Counted from the first letter of the stretch, positions 9,701-18,804 are shown. The stretch: 64,000 bases of DNA from Luminiphilus sp. (GCA_029242325.1 JAQWUD010000047.1:56707-120706), one strand, 5' to 3'. Numbers and translations: made by a program. The notes: generated by a model not told the origin, from the sequence alone.

Positions 9701-9728
9701 CAAAGAGGGTAACGAGGGGGTGCTTCAT
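6705..9728 (-). CDS. TonB-dependent receptor with N-terminal carboxypeptidase-regulatory domain (Oar-like)
   Basis: Outer-membrane active importer of 1007 residues. A signal peptide ends near GVYA (residues 1-35). Residues about 40-125 form a carboxypeptidase-regulatory-like Ig fold (GEPLAGATVVVTSN, GYYSVRGLPAG). A TonB-box-like stretch EEVIVLGTRV near 130 and the plug domain (VIQQDPR, YNSLTVDGVRLND) follow. The rest is a 22-strand type barrel ending in an aromatic residue (VGFNYRF). ATG at 9728 has AGGAG eight bases upstream. The gene follows an Old Yellow Enzyme gene and the gal genes on the same strand but has its own 5' region with a strong hairpin. The substrate is unknown; receptors of this build often import oligosaccharides or peptides. 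Confidence 0.93.
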   Translation of the reverse strand: MKHPLVTLFASRALSRAVASAILVGLATAAPGVYAQETSALVRGAVSNSSGEPLAGATVVVTSNATGISKTVTTDESGYYSVRGLPAGVAYDIVVDANGWQKASTAGLSLAVGQSEVINYRLDTEEEVIVLGTRVAVDTAVGPTAVFDLATLQDSPSINRNINDVIQQDPRLYVDQSRGNVDAVQCNGANPRYNSLTVDGVRLNDGFGLNSNGYPTQRMPFPYDAISSVAVELAPMDVVYGGFSACNINAVTKTGSNEIFGSVFFDYGSDSLRGDKLEGDSIVSQDYDETRWGFELGGAIIPDKLFFYGAYEKYDGADLNNRGAIGSGAVNEVPVTQAELDEIARISRDVYGFEPGRTASEAFDFEDEKYLLKADWYINDAHRVSATYMYNDSFNYTPSDGDLDEFEFDKHFYKRGAKLTTYNLNWYADWNDRFSTEIRYSFSDVDFLQQAVAGKDFAEFRVELDEVDVYLGQDDSRQANSLNTETEQLVIRGTYTMGNHTITGGFEREDLQMYNLFYQHVDTEIRFDGIENFAAGQAARIYYGNAISNVEEDAAVDWGYAVNSAFIQDEWQITDRLGLTIGLRYDWYESSDKPNINPEFVADYGFPNNASLDNLDLVLPRFGFTWDATDAITVRGGIGLFSGGNPNVWYSNVFSNTNTTAVQTQIRGVDLFAQEWVNCESTAPTCGPGWGVPSQQADQVAAGDGSNFEIVYLDPDFEAPTEWKYSLGMTWEFGDGYVLTADALITRGEDTAIYKHGDLDFTGEYNDLGYPVYDSARLPTFVLTNSSKGNESESLAFSLFKTYDNGWDIRLGYAWTDAKDVNPMTSSVAFSNYVNRAFYDPEEEVLSTSNYNIEHRFTGVFNYTTNWFGEYRTRFSIYGQASSGVPYSTTIGGFEGTVLAYGFTPYLDFLEHVLEEPGTRNNNNGSWWRKVDMRISQEFPGFADSHRGSAYVVVDNLTNLLNDDWGVMYKANFPYGVTQDDIDDGRAESRIGDASLWEIRVGFNYRF

Positions 9729-9773
9729 AACGGATCTCCTGGGAAAAGAGTGGTAAGCAAGGCTTAAGCCTCT

Positions 9774-9799
9774 GCCAGGCCGCTATAATGCGGCCCGGC
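9774..9799 (-). promoter_or_regulatory. GC-rich hairpin in leader of TonB receptor gene
   Basis: On the minus strand GCCGGGCCGC and GCGGCCTGGC pair over ten bases (one G-U) around the loop ATTATA. A second palindrome, AGGCTTAAGCCT, follows at 9760-9771. Both lie between the Old Yellow Enzyme stop and the receptor start. There is no T-run, so it is not a classical terminator; an mRNA leader structure or a weak terminator are both possible. Confidence 0.45.
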
Positions 9800-9849
9800 T
9801 ATTTCAATTGCGTGACGGCGCGTCAATATAAAAAAATTTTGACTTCATG

Positions 9850-10959
9850 TCAGGTCAAAGTCGCGAGCTGGTCCTTACTGAACGCGTGCAGGCCAGATGT
9901 GTCGCCTGATCGCACCACTTTGGGCCAATCTGGATTCGCGATGAGCGCGCGCCCCACTGCGACCAAATCGAAGTCTCCCCTATCCAGCATCTCCAGCAAC
10001 CGGTCAATCGAGGCCGGTTCGCTTGCCGCACCCTCGCCTTCGCTCGGCTGCGAGACAAAATCTTGATCGAGGCTCACGCTGCCCACTGTAATGGTAGGAA
10101 CCCCGGTCAGCTTTTTCACCCAACCCGCCAGATTGAGATCGGAATCCTCAAACTCTCGCTCCCAGAAGCGGCGCTGACTGCAATGAAATACATCAACCCC
10201 TGCATCGATAAGTGGCCGCAAAAAAGCTTCCAGCAGCTGAGGAGAGGGCGCGAGTCGGGCGGTAAAATCCTGCTGTTTCCATTGCGACCACCGCAGAATA
10301 ATCGGGAAATCTGGCCCCAATGCTGCGCGACAGGCGGCGATAATTTCAGTCGCGAACCGGCCCCGGGCGGCCATGGAACCACCATAACCATCCGTTCGCC
10401 GATTAGTGCCCTCCCAGAAAAACTGGTCAATCAGATAGCCGTGAGCGCCATGAAGCTCAATGGCATCAAATCCCAGCCGCTGCGCATCACGGGCGGCCTC
10501 GGCAAATGACTGGACTACATCATCGATATCCTGCTGGGTCATAATGTATCGCTTCACTTTGCCGGGCACATTCATTCCGGACGGGGTGTAACCATCGACA
10601 TCACCCTCCGGCATGACGCCCCGCTTACGCATGCCGCCGCAATGCCACAATTGTGGCGCGATCTTCCCTCCCTCAGCGTGAACCGCATCCACTATTTTTT
10701 TCCAGCCCGCGAGACGCTCCTCGCCGTGGAAGTAGGGCACGTTTTCATAGCCATTAGCCGCAATGTGATTCGGGCAGGTTCCCTCCGTAATAATCAGACC
10801 AACGCCACCCGCCGCTCGACGCCGGTAATATTCCACCGAGGCTTCCGTGGGAATGTTGTCTGGGGAATGGTTTCGCGTCATGGGCGCCATGACGACACGG
10901 TTATCGACGGCCAGGGACTTGAGTGAGAAGGGATCGAACAAGCTTTCGATTGCGGACAC
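9850..10959 (-). CDS. Old Yellow Enzyme family NADH:flavin oxidoreductase
   Basis: FMN-dependent ene-reductase or dienoyl reductase-type enzyme of 369 residues, forming one TIM barrel. Family marks are NRVVMAPMTRN near the N-terminus, the substrate-binding FDAIELHGAHGYLIDQFF segment, the RTDGYGGS loop and the C-terminal FMN phosphate site VAVGRALIANPDWP. No C-terminal iron-sulfur/FAD extension is present, so it is the short OYE form. It is 150 bases downstream of galE on the same strand. The physiological substrate, probably an unsaturated carbonyl, cannot be inferred. Confidence 0.9.
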   Translation of the reverse strand: MSAIESLFDPFSLKSLAVDNRVVMAPMTRNHSPDNIPTEASVEYYRRRAAGGVGLIITEGTCPNHIAANGYENVPYFHGEERLAGWKKIVDAVHAEGGKIAPQLWHCGGMRKRGVMPEGDVDGYTPSGMNVPGKVKRYIMTQQDIDDVVQSFAEAARDAQRLGFDAIELHGAHGYLIDQFFWEGTNRRTDGYGGSMAARGRFATEIIAACRAALGPDFPIILRWSQWKQQDFTARLAPSPQLLEAFLRPLIDAGVDVFHCSQRRFWEREFEDSDLNLAGWVKKLTGVPTITVGSVSLDQDFVSQPSEGEGAASEPASIDRLLEMLDRGDFDLVAVGRALIANPDWPKVVRSGDTSGLHAFSKDQLATLT

Positions 10960-11108
10960 GGACTACCTCTTAGCAATTGGGTGGTGGATGGAACCGGGAA
11001 TGGCCAAGATAAAAAGTGGCCAAATTACATAGGAAAGAGACTATCGCAAACTCTGTCACTATGCGCGGAGAAACGTCGATGGTACGCAACGCAAAACAGG
11101 GCTGACTG

Positions 11109-12086
11109 TCACGTGCCGTAGCCCTGCGGGTGGCGCTGCTGCCAGCGCCAGGCACTGGCAACAATCTGCTCTAGTGCGGAAAGGCGTGGTGACCAGCCCA
11201 GCTCCTCGCGGATACGGTCGCTCGAAGCCACTAACCGAGCGGGATCCCCCGATCTTCTGGCGCCAATCTGCGCGGGAATTGTCGCACCCGTCACCGCTCG
11301 GGTGACCTCAAGGACCTGTTGCACGCTAAAACCCTTTCCATTGCCCAGGTGGTAAACGCGGTTGCGGGTGTCCAGCGCCTGCAGCGCCAAAAGGTGTGCC
11401 TCGGCAAGATCGACCACATGGATATAGTCGCGGATACAGGTACCGTCCGGCGTGTCGTAGTCATCGCCAAAAATGGTGATGTGCTCGCGCTGTCCAGCCG
11501 CGACCTGAAGCACCAGAGGGATAAGATGCGTCTCGGGCTCATGATGTTCCCCGCGCTGCTCACTGGCACCAGCGGCGTTGAAATATCTCAAAATAGCGTA
11601 GCGGAGGCCGCTCACTTCAGAGACCCAATGCAGTGCGCGCTCCAGTGCCCACTTGGACTCGCCATAGGGGCTTCCGGGCGACACTGCGGCCTCCTCGTCT
11701 ATAAAGACTGACTCGGGCGCACCGAACAGGTTGGCTGTTGACGAGAGGATAAATCGCTGCACCCCATGCGCTACACAGGCCTCCATGAGATTGATCCCCT
11801 CGACCAGGTTGTCCCGCAGGTAAGCAAAGGGGTGGGTCATGGATTCGCTCACTAAGGAGCGCGCGGCAAAGTGCATGACCGCATCGGGTTGAAAGTGGCG
11901 GATGGCGGCACCGATCTCCTGGGGGGACGACAAGTCCCCCTGTACCCATTGGGCGGCAGCAGGCACCGCTGCCCGATGCCCCTGTGAGAGATTGTCAAAC
12001 ACCGCCACATCGTGGCTTTGGTGCAACAGCACTTCGCTGGTAACGCTGCCAACGTACCCCGCACCCCCTGTCACCAGAATCCTCAC
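11109..12086 (-). CDS. galE: UDP-glucose 4-epimerase GalE
   Basis: Interconverts UDP-galactose and UDP-glucose with bound NAD, the last Leloir step. An extended SDR of 325 residues: the NAD motif GGAGYVGS is near the N-terminus, the serine/threonine of the active site is in SSTANLFG, and the YGESK dyad is present. GTG at 12086, giving [11 protein letters not shown], is preferred because GGGAG lies ten bases upstream; a further in-frame GTG at 12107 has no such site. The gene follows galT closely and completes a galK-galT-galE operon. Confidence 0.94.
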   Translation of the reverse strand: MRILVTGGAGYVGSVTSEVLLHQSHDVAVFDNLSQGHRAAVPAAAQWVQGDLSSPQEIGAAIRHFQPDAVMHFAARSLVSESMTHPFAYLRDNLVEGINLMEACVAHGVQRFILSSTANLFGAPESVFIDEEAAVSPGSPYGESKWALERALHWVSEVSGLRYAILRYFNAAGASEQRGEHHEPETHLIPLVLQVAAGQREHITIFGDDYDTPDGTCIRDYIHVVDLAEAHLLALQALDTRNRVYHLGNGKGFSVQQVLEVTRAVTGATIPAQIGARRSGDPARLVASSDRIREELGWSPRLSALEQIVASAWRWQQRHPQGYGT

Positions 12087-12126
12087 GATTTTTATGCTCC
12101 CTGCCACACTGGGCTGACAGACTTCA

Positions 12127-13176
12127 TCACACTGCTACCGACACGACCTGACGGAGCCGCTCGGCTGCTCGCTCCGGCGTCAGATCTCGCTGCACTTCAC
12201 TCAGCATCTCGTAACCAACCATGTGTTTACGGACAGTCGCGGAACGCAATAGAGGAGGGTAAAAATGCGCATGGAGCTGCCAATGTGGGGCGGGCACTGC
12301 TCCCGGTGCGCCATGCCAGCCCATAGTGTAGGGGCAGCGGGTGGAAAAGAGCGCGTCATAGGCGCCAACCAGCGCCTTAAGCGTGCTCGCCAATGCCGTT
12401 TGCTCGCCGCTCTGGAGATCATCCAGATGGGCCACCCGGCGCCGGGGCAACAACAGCGTCTCAAAGGGCCAAACCGCCCAATAGGGAACCAACACTGTCC
12501 AGTAGGCGTTAGCGAACACAATGCGATCGCCAAGCTGCTCCTCCTCGGCCCGATAGACTTCCAGCAACGGCACTCCTTCACGGTCAAACCACGCTCGTTG
12601 ATGTGTCTCCTCTTTGAATGCCTCATTGGGTAAGACATCCACCGCCCAAATCTGGCCATGAGGATGCAAGTTGGAACATCCCATCATCTCACCGCGATTC
12701 TCAAACACCTGAACCCACTCGTGACGCTGTCGCAGCACACTCACCTCCTGTTTCCACAGCTGGATGACATTCAAAATCGCGCGATCTGTCAGCGTCGCGA
12801 GCGTCTGATGGTGTTCAGGGCTATAACACAACACCCTGCACTCCCCCGACAGTGTTTGGGAAGTGAAGAGGCTGGAGGAGGCAACGGATGCCGTGGTGGG
12901 TTGTATGACTAAGCCCTGCGCATCCGGTTCTAATACCGCAGGAAAATCATTATCAAACGCCCAAGCTGACTGGTACTCAGGGTTGACCGTGCCGTTAGCA
13001 CGGGTGTTGCCTGGACAGAGATAACAGGCCGGATCGTGCGATAGTTGGGGATGGCTGTCTTCCCGCCCCACTTCCCCCTGCCAGGGTCGATGTCCGCGTT
13101 GAGGAGAAACCGTCACCCACTCGCCAGTCAGCGCATTGCGCCGGCGATGAGGAGAATGAAAAAAAGTGTCCGTCAT
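12127..13176 (-). CDS. galT: Galactose-1-phosphate uridylyltransferase GalT
   Basis: Exchanges UMP between UDP-glucose and galactose 1-phosphate. 349 residues. The zinc-site cysteine pair [12 protein letters not shown] and the catalytic HPHGQIWA motif (nucleophilic histidine of the HIT-like fold) are intact. ATG at 13176 overlaps the galK stop in ATGA; the open frame extends 17 codons upstream, but those lie in galK. The gap of about 40 bases to galE fits a single operon. Confidence 0.95.
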   Translation of the reverse strand: MTDTFFHSPHRRRNALTGEWVTVSPQRGHRPWQGEVGREDSHPQLSHDPACYLCPGNTRANGTVNPEYQSAWAFDNDFPAVLEPDAQGLVIQPTTASVASSSLFTSQTLSGECRVLCYSPEHHQTLATLTDRAILNVIQLWKQEVSVLRQRHEWVQVFENRGEMMGCSNLHPHGQIWAVDVLPNEAFKEETHQRAWFDREGVPLLEVYRAEEEQLGDRIVFANAYWTVLVPYWAVWPFETLLLPRRRVAHLDDLQSGEQTALASTLKALVGAYDALFSTRCPYTMGWHGAPGAVPAPHWQLHAHFYPPLLRSATVRKHMVGYEMLSEVQRDLTPERAAERLRQVVSVAV

Positions 13177-14348
13177 AGCGCAGCACAGATCTCGTTGGCA
13201 CCCCACGCAGACTGAATGCGATAACAAGGCGGCTCTCGGCCCATTAGCTCAGCGTAACGGCGGCACATAGACTCGACGACACTTTCAGTCCGAAATTTGT
13301 CGATCAGCACAATGATGCACCCACCAAAGCCACCGCCGGTCATCCGCGCCCCAAACACGCCCGGTTCGGATAATGCCATATCCACGAGCAGATCCAGCTC
13401 TCTGCAGGACACACAATAATCCTGTTGCAGAGATCTGTGGCTCTCGACCATCAGATTACCCAGCATCTTCCAGTCATAACGTGCCATAGCAGCGACCGCG
13501 CCATGCACCCGTGCATTCTCGCTGACGATATGTCGCGCGCGCCGGTGGAGTAACGGCTCACTTTCCAGCCGCGCAAGTCGGTCAATGGTCACATCGCGCA
13601 GCGTATCCACGGCCAGCACACTGGCCGCGTGCTGACACTCCTCTCGACGCTGGGCATAGGCCCCGTCTGCCAACTCATGAGAGATCCCAGAGTGAAGGGC
13701 TACCAGCGCCACGCTCTCCAAGGCAAAGGGCACGTGCGAAACACTGCGTTCGCGGCAATCCAGCAGTAAAGCATGATCCGCCTGAGCCATCTCGACAATA
13801 GTTTGATCCATTTCTCCGCAGGGTACGCCTGCGTACTCGCGCTCTGCGGCAACGCAGGCATCGATCCGCCCCCGCTCGGACAGCGCTCTCCCTGTCGCAG
13901 CTTCAATCAGATGTGCCGTGGCCAGCTCCAGTGCGGCGCTGCTCGACAATCCCCCTCCCGCAGGCAGATTTGATGCCACAACGATATCGAGGGCCGGGCA
14001 ATGGATTCCTCGCTTTTCATAGTGAGCCACCACTCCTTGCACATAGCGCACCCAAAGCGAGGGATGAGGCGTTGAGATTTCCCCAAGCAAGATCTCACCC
14101 TGCTCGTTCAGCGCAAGGCTGAGCACCCTCAATCTGCCAGGCTGTGTGCCGGCGGCGGCGGCCATTAGCGTGAAGCGATCAATCGCCACGGGCAGTACCC
14201 AACCCGCGTTGTAGTCCGTATGTTCGCCGATTACATTGACGCGCCCGGGAGCTGCAGCAAACCAGGCCGCCTGTCGCCCCGACCAAGCCTCCAGCGCGTT
14301 CCTGGCTTCATCCACTAAAGGAGACAGCGAGACACCCAAGTTAGTCAT
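13173..14348 (-). CDS. galK: Galactokinase GalK
   Basis: Phosphorylates alpha-D-galactose at C1; GHMP kinase of 391 residues. Signature GRVNVIGEHTDYNAG near residue 35, the ATP loop GGGLSSSAALE and the C-terminal GGGFGGCIIV motif are all visible. ATG at 14348 gives a protein close to the family length of about 382. It is the first gene of galKTE and is divergent from the Cry-DASH gene; the shared 129-base region includes the palindrome ACTGCGCAGT at 14358-14367. No galM or gal repressor gene is seen in the window. Confidence 0.95.
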   Translation of the reverse strand: MTNLGVSLSPLVDEARNALEAWSGRQAAWFAAAPGRVNVIGEHTDYNAGWVLPVAIDRFTLMAAAAGTQPGRLRVLSLALNEQGEILLGEISTPHPSLWVRYVQGVVAHYEKRGIHCPALDIVVASNLPAGGGLSSSAALELATAHLIEAATGRALSERGRIDACVAAEREYAGVPCGEMDQTIVEMAQADHALLLDCRERSVSHVPFALESVALVALHSGISHELADGAYAQRREECQHAASVLAVDTLRDVTIDRLARLESEPLLHRRARHIVSENARVHGAVAAMARYDWKMLGNLMVESHRSLQQDYCVSCRELDLLVDMALSEPGVFGARMTGGGFGGCIIVLIDKFRTESVVESMCRRYAELMGREPPCYRIQSAWGANEICAAL

Positions 14349-14477
14349 TGACTCTGCACTGCGCAGTAGCGGGTTTGTCAGTGAGCACAATATCGAAGCT
14401 GTGCACTATCGAGACACTTCCAATCCACCAAATCACCTCCAGCGTACACCAGAACGACTCCCGCCGCGTGAGCTAAC

Positions 14478-15779
14478 ATGCGCCAACTCCATTGGTTTCA
14501 GAATGATTTGCGTTTGGCCGACAATCCGGCGCTGGAAAGCGCACAATGTGCGGATTCCTTGTTGTGTATCTACCTCCTGCCGAAGCCCAGAGCCTGGTGC
14601 AACCTGAACGGGATTGGACCCCAACGAGACCGCTTTCTGCGCGAATCTCTGGGCGAGCTGAAGGCCGCGTTACAGGGCATGGGCCAGGACCTAATGGTAC
14701 TCGAGGGGTCTCCTGAGCTGGTACTTCCCAATGTGGTGGAGCGCTATGCCATTGACAGGATGACAACCAGCTACGCACCCGGCTGGTATGAGGCACAGGC
14801 CATCACCTTCCTCGAGGAAAAACTGCCGCTATCGCTCGAGGTATTCCGGGGAGACACGCTTTTTGATGCCGCACAATTCCCTTTTGAATTGGAACAGCTC
14901 CCGGATACTTTTTCGCCATTCAGGCGCAAGGTCGAGGAACTGCCTATTACAGCACCGCATGCCGCGCCCGAATCACTGCCACCTCCACCAGCTGCTCAGT
15001 TTGATGCCATACCTCGTGGTGCGGCATCGCCCCATCCCGGCCTCCCATTGCCCGGGGGAAGTGCTGCGGGGCTCAGAAGGTTGGAGCAGTTCTTATTCCA
15101 CACTCACGGCGTCGCAGACTATAAGCAAACCCGCAACGACCTTGACGGCTTGGGTGGTTCGAGCACCCTTTCGCCATGGTTGGCCAACGGCGCGCTATCA
15201 GCACGGACTGTGGCGCACAGTATCTTTCGCTACGAACGGGAACATATCGCCAACGAATCGACATATTGGCTTTACTTCGAGCTGCTGTGGCGTGAGTTCT
15301 TCCACTGGCGCGCTGTTATCGACGGCCGATCGTTGTTTCGCCACGGCGGTCGACCCGGCCGCCGCCTGCTCACCACATTTGAACCGCGACGCTTTGCACG
15401 GTGGTGCGCTGGTGACACAGATTTTCCATTGGTTAATGCGCTGATGCGGCAGCTGGTTGCGACGGGATGGATGAGTAATCGCGGACGCCAGATAACCGCG
15501 TCCTGCCTGATCAATGAACTGGAACTGGATTGGCGCTACGGCGCTGCCTTTTTTGAACAGCAGCTGATCGACTACGACGTAGCGAGTAACTATGGCAATT
15601 GGCAGTACATCGCAGGTGTAGGAAGCGACCCGCGCCGAGGACGGCACTTCAATCTGGAAAAACAGGCCGCGCAATACGATCCCGGCGGCGTATTCACGAC
15701 CAAGTGGGGGGGCTTCCGCCCGACCCAGCCCGAGCACGTTGTCGACGGCGCGGACTGGCCCATTACAGGGCATCTTTAA
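14478..15779 (+). CDS. DASH-type cryptochrome / photolyase
   Basis: Flavoprotein of 433 residues, expected to repair cyclobutane dimers in single-stranded DNA or act as a blue-light sensor. The N-terminal antenna domain starts HWFQNDLRLADNPAL. The C-terminal FAD domain holds WREFFHWRA, GWMSNRGRQITASCL and the stretch DYDVASNYGNWQYIAG followed by GSDPR, which is typical of Cry-DASH rather than class I CPD photolyases. ATG at 14478 is used, although no strong ribosome-binding site precedes it. Its stop overlaps the next start (TAATG). Confidence 0.92.
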   Translation: MRQLHWFQNDLRLADNPALESAQCADSLLCIYLLPKPRAWCNLNGIGPQRDRFLRESLGELKAALQGMGQDLMVLEGSPELVLPNVVERYAIDRMTTSYAPGWYEAQAITFLEEKLPLSLEVFRGDTLFDAAQFPFELEQLPDTFSPFRRKVEELPITAPHAAPESLPPPPAAQFDAIPRGAASPHPGLPLPGGSAAGLRRLEQFLFHTHGVADYKQTRNDLDGLGGSSTLSPWLANGALSARTVAHSIFRYEREHIANESTYWLYFELLWREFFHWRAVIDGRSLFRHGGRPGRRLLTTFEPRRFARWCAGDTDFPLVNALMRQLVATGWMSNRGRQITASCLINELELDWRYGAAFFEQQLIDYDVASNYGNWQYIAGVGSDPRRGRHFNLEKQAAQYDPGGVFTTKWGGFRPTQPEHVVDGADWPITGHL

Positions 15780-15952
15780 TGACGCACCGCAAAAAGTCAG
15801 ACCTGCCTACCAAGGTGTGTCCGGTGTGTGAGCGGCCTTTTACCTGGCGAGCAAGATGGAAACACCAGTGGGAAAAGATTGTTTATTGCTCAAGGCGCTG
15901 TAGTAGCCAGCGCGGGAAAAAATACGCCCCCACGAAGATTGAAGAGTGCTAG
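15779..15952 (+). CDS. DUF2256 small zinc-ribbon-like protein
   Basis: 57 residues, basic, with cysteine pairs in KVCPVCERPF and YCSRRCSSQRG, plus the WRARWKHQWEKIVYCS core typical of DUF2256. The four cysteines suggest one zinc site. Its ATG overlaps the Cry-DASH stop (TAATG), so the two are co-translated. The family is known to occur beside photolyase and cryptochrome genes, but no activity is established. Its stop TAG shares the palindrome CTAG with the stop of the convergent photolyase gene. Confidence 0.88.
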   Translation: MTHRKKSDLPTKVCPVCERPFTWRARWKHQWEKIVYCSRRCSSQRGKKYAPTKIEEC

Positions 15953-17478
15953 AGCACACTTAGATCATCGAGTATGTTCTCGGCCCATTCCAACACAGCT
16001 TGCCGATCTTCCTGGGCACGCTTTCTCCATCCCCCCAAAATCAGTCCCATGCGGGGATTCTGACCCAGCAACTCGCTATGTCGATGAATAAAGTCCCAGT
16101 AGAGACTGTTATAGGGACAGGCACCGTCACCCGTTACCTTCTTGGGGTCATAGCGACACGCTTTACAATGATCACCTTGCTTTTGAATGTACTTGCCGCT
16201 AGCCGCGTAGGGTTTTGAAGCCATGATGCCGCCGTCTGCAAAGAGAGCCATCCCGAGGGTGTTGGGAAGTTCTACCCATTCATACGCGTCGGTATAAACC
16301 GCCAGATACCAGTCACAGACTTCGGATACGCTAAGCCCAGCAATGAGTGCGAAATTGCCAATGACCATCAGCCGCTGAATATGATGCGCGTAACCCAGGT
16401 CCAATGATTGCTTCAGCGCCTGCGAAAGACAGCGCATGTCGGTACTGCCCGTCCAGAACCATTCGGGCAGCGGCCTGACAGCGGCAAGCGCATTGAGCTC
16501 GCGGTAATCTGGCATCTGGTACCAATACAGCCCGCGCACATACTCTCGCCAACCCAAAACTTGTCGAATAAAGCCCTCTGCAGCCGCCAAACTGCAATGC
16601 CCGCGGCGATACGCGGTCTCTACCTGCTCGCAAACCGCCAGGGGCTCCAATAGGCCACAGTTCAGGTACATGGAAATCAAACCGTGAAATAACCAGGGCG
16701 AACTCTCTGCCAGCGCATCCTGATAAGTGCCAAACAACGGCAGGGCGTGCTCGCAAAACCAATCTAATTCTGCCTGAGCGGCCTCGTGGGTGACCGACCA
16801 GCGGAAAGCCGTCAAATCACCCGGATTATAGGGAAAATGTGCCAGCACTGTCTCGATCACTTCCGACGTAGTGTCATCCAGGACCGGGGCGAGCCTGGCT
16901 GGGATCTCACACTGTCCACGCCATCCCGAGCGATTCTCCGCATCGTAATTCCATTTGCCACCCTCAGGTTGACTCCCTTCCATGAGGAAACCGTAGCGCT
17001 TGCGCATCTCCCGATAAAAATATTCCATGCGGTACTGTTTACGCCCGGCTGCCCAGTCCGCAAAATCTGATCGCGAGGCAAGAAATCGGCTGTCGGCCAA
17101 CACACTGACCGGTATCCCCAACTGTTCAGACCAACCCTCCATTTGCTCGCTGAGCCGATACTCTCCCGGCTCGCACAACTGCAGTTGATCGAGCTCCCAG
17201 GTAGCGTGAGCGCGCGAGCAGGCTTCGAGGAGCGACGCTACGCCGTCCTCAAACCGGTAGTACTGAACATCGAAGCCACGCTTCTGGAGTGCGGTGGCGA
17301 AGTGTCTCATCGCGCTGAATAACAGCACTATTTTATGACGGTTGTGGCGCACATACAGGGCTTCTTCGGCCACCTCAGCGAGAATGACCACGGTCTCCCC
17401 GGGCACCGCTTCTGTGAGCGCGGGATGATGCCAGCTCAACTGGTCACCCAGAATCAGAATACCAACTTTAGGCTGCAT
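15949..17478 (-). CDS. Iron-sulfur bacterial cryptochrome/(6-4) photolyase, PhrB type
   Basis: 509 residues, the size of Agrobacterium PhrB (FeS-BCP class, repairs 6-4 photoproducts). The four cluster cysteines are Cys350, Cys438, Cys441 and Cys454 (HCKACRYDPKK, DGACPYN), the same numbering I recall for PhrB, so a [4Fe-4S] cluster is expected. His365-His366 (YAHHIQRL) matches the catalytic histidine pair. The antenna domain starts VGILILGDQLSWHHPAL. The gene converges on DUF2256 with a four-base overlap and diverges from the dipeptidase gene 108 bases away. It may be a photoreceptor instead of, or as well as, a repair enzyme. Confidence 0.92.
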   Translation of the reverse strand: MQPKVGILILGDQLSWHHPALTEAVPGETVVILAEVAEEALYVRHNRHKIVLLFSAMRHFATALQKRGFDVQYYRFEDGVASLLEACSRAHATWELDQLQLCEPGEYRLSEQMEGWSEQLGIPVSVLADSRFLASRSDFADWAAGRKQYRMEYFYREMRKRYGFLMEGSQPEGGKWNYDAENRSGWRGQCEIPARLAPVLDDTTSEVIETVLAHFPYNPGDLTAFRWSVTHEAAQAELDWFCEHALPLFGTYQDALAESSPWLFHGLISMYLNCGLLEPLAVCEQVETAYRRGHCSLAAAEGFIRQVLGWREYVRGLYWYQMPDYRELNALAAVRPLPEWFWTGSTDMRCLSQALKQSLDLGYAHHIQRLMVIGNFALIAGLSVSEVCDWYLAVYTDAYEWVELPNTLGMALFADGGIMASKPYAASGKYIQKQGDHCKACRYDPKKVTGDGACPYNSLYWDFIHRHSELLGQNPRMGLILGGWRKRAQEDRQAVLEWAENILDDLSVL

Positions 17479-17586
17479 GGCTTTCTCTACGGTCTGAGGG
17501 GACCGGCAGACCAGTTGCCCAAGCTATACAAACCAGACAGACTGCTCCGACCCATCGATCTGCTTATTTTTTTGGGAGCCTCCCTT

Positions 17587-18765
17587 ATGAATTGGTTGCA
17601 ACGCCTGCTCACAGCATTGGCCATTTTGTCTCTGCTGGCTACGGTGACATTTTTTGGTCTGGCGCCAAGATGGATTGATCGCGCCTCTAATCAAGTGGTC
17701 GGCAGTGCAGGCCGCGCACCGACTTCAAGAGCCCTCTCTCTGCACGAGACACTCATCGTTGGTGATTTACATGCGGATTCGGCGCTATGGGGCAAGGATC
17801 TCCTGACGAGCAATGACTGGGGGCACGTTGATGTCCCCAAGCTGCTGTCCGGTGGTGCAGCACTGCAGATGTTCACCACGGTCACAAAGTCGCCTCGCGG
17901 TCAGAACTACGACAGTAATGCAACGGAGGCGCCCGACAACATCACCCTGTTGGGGATGGCGCAGCGGTGGCCGAGTGAGGCCCGGCAGAGTTTGCTGGCG
18001 AGGGCGCTTTTGCAGGCTGAACGGATCCAGTCGGCTGCGGCAGGCAGTGCCAACCTGACTGTGGTGCGATCCAAAACGGATCTCGACGGCCTTCTTTCCC
18101 GCCGTGCTGCGGGAGAGCCCGTAGTGGGGGCCCTACTCGGTACAGAAGGCTCCCACGCGCTCGATGGCGATTTGGGTAATATTGAACGGCTAGCCGCAGC
18201 GGGCTTCCGGATGATGAGCCTGCAGCATTTCTTCGATAACCGCCTGGGAGGGTCGTTGCACGGGGAATCGCAATCTGGTCTGACACAGTTTGGCCGTGAC
18301 GCGGTCCGTCAAATGATCGCGTCGCGCATCATGATTGACGTGTCTCACAGTAGTGAGGCCACCGTGCGCGACACACTCACCGCCACCAATGGGGCTCCGC
18401 TGATCGTGAGCCATACGGGCTTCCACGGGCACTGCTCCAGCCCCCGCAACATCAGCGATGAAACTATGGCGATGATTACTGCGGCAGGCGGGCTGATTGG
18501 TGTGGGCTTTTGGGCGGACGTCACCTGTAGCACCGGCATTGAGGCGATCGCGGGTGCCCTCCGTTACGGCGTCGACCGTTTCGGGCTGGAACACATCGCA
18601 CTGGGCTCAGACTGGGATGGTTCTGTGATCACACCCATCGATGCCTCGCAACTGCCCCACCTTACGCAGGCATTAATGGACGCCGACTTCACTGAAGCCG
18701 AAATCCGCGCTGTCATGGGAGGGAACATGGCGCGCTTCCTGGCGCAACATCTTCCGCCATCCTGA
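17587..18765 (+). CDS. Membrane dipeptidase, peptidase family M19
   Basis: Zinc dipeptidase of 392 residues, anchored by an N-terminal hydrophobic segment (LLTALAILSLLATVTFFG), so probably periplasmic. All metal ligands of renal-dipeptidase-type enzymes are visible: His62 and Asp64 (DLHADS), bridging Glu187 (GTEGSH), His254 (DVSHSS), His276 (VSHTGFH) and Asp342 (GSDWDG). ATG at 17587 has GGGAG eight bases upstream; the longer open frame to 17335 is an artefact. Likely roles are dipeptide scavenging or D-amino-acid dipeptide turnover from the cell wall. Its link to the photolyases seems only positional. Confidence 0.9.
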   Translation: MNWLQRLLTALAILSLLATVTFFGLAPRWIDRASNQVVGSAGRAPTSRALSLHETLIVGDLHADSALWGKDLLTSNDWGHVDVPKLLSGGAALQMFTTVTKSPRGQNYDSNATEAPDNITLLGMAQRWPSEARQSLLARALLQAERIQSAAAGSANLTVVRSKTDLDGLLSRRAAGEPVVGALLGTEGSHALDGDLGNIERLAAAGFRMMSLQHFFDNRLGGSLHGESQSGLTQFGRDAVRQMIASRIMIDVSHSSEATVRDTLTATNGAPLIVSHTGFHGHCSSPRNISDETMAMITAAGGLIGVGFWADVTCSTGIEAIAGALRYGVDRFGLEHIALGSDWDGSVITPIDASQLPHLTQALMDADFTEAEIRAVMGGNMARFLAQHLPPS

Positions 18766-18804
18766 TTTCCTGCGATCGCAGACGTCTATGGCGTCAGAAC
18801 ACCA

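Noticed and set aside
14358..14367. Palindrome ACTGCGCAGT upstream of galK
   Set aside because: Only ten bases and GC-rich, likely by chance; no gal regulator gene in the window supports it.
15949..15952. Overlap of the DUF2256 and photolyase stops as a possible frame or assembly error
   Set aside because: Both proteins have complete family C-termini; the shared CTAG simply serves as a stop on each strand.
18770..18781. Palindrome CTGCGATCGCAG between the dipeptidase and ACAD-1
   Set aside because: An isolated 12-mer between convergent stops with no T-run; too short to call a terminator or a HIP1-like repeat from one copy.
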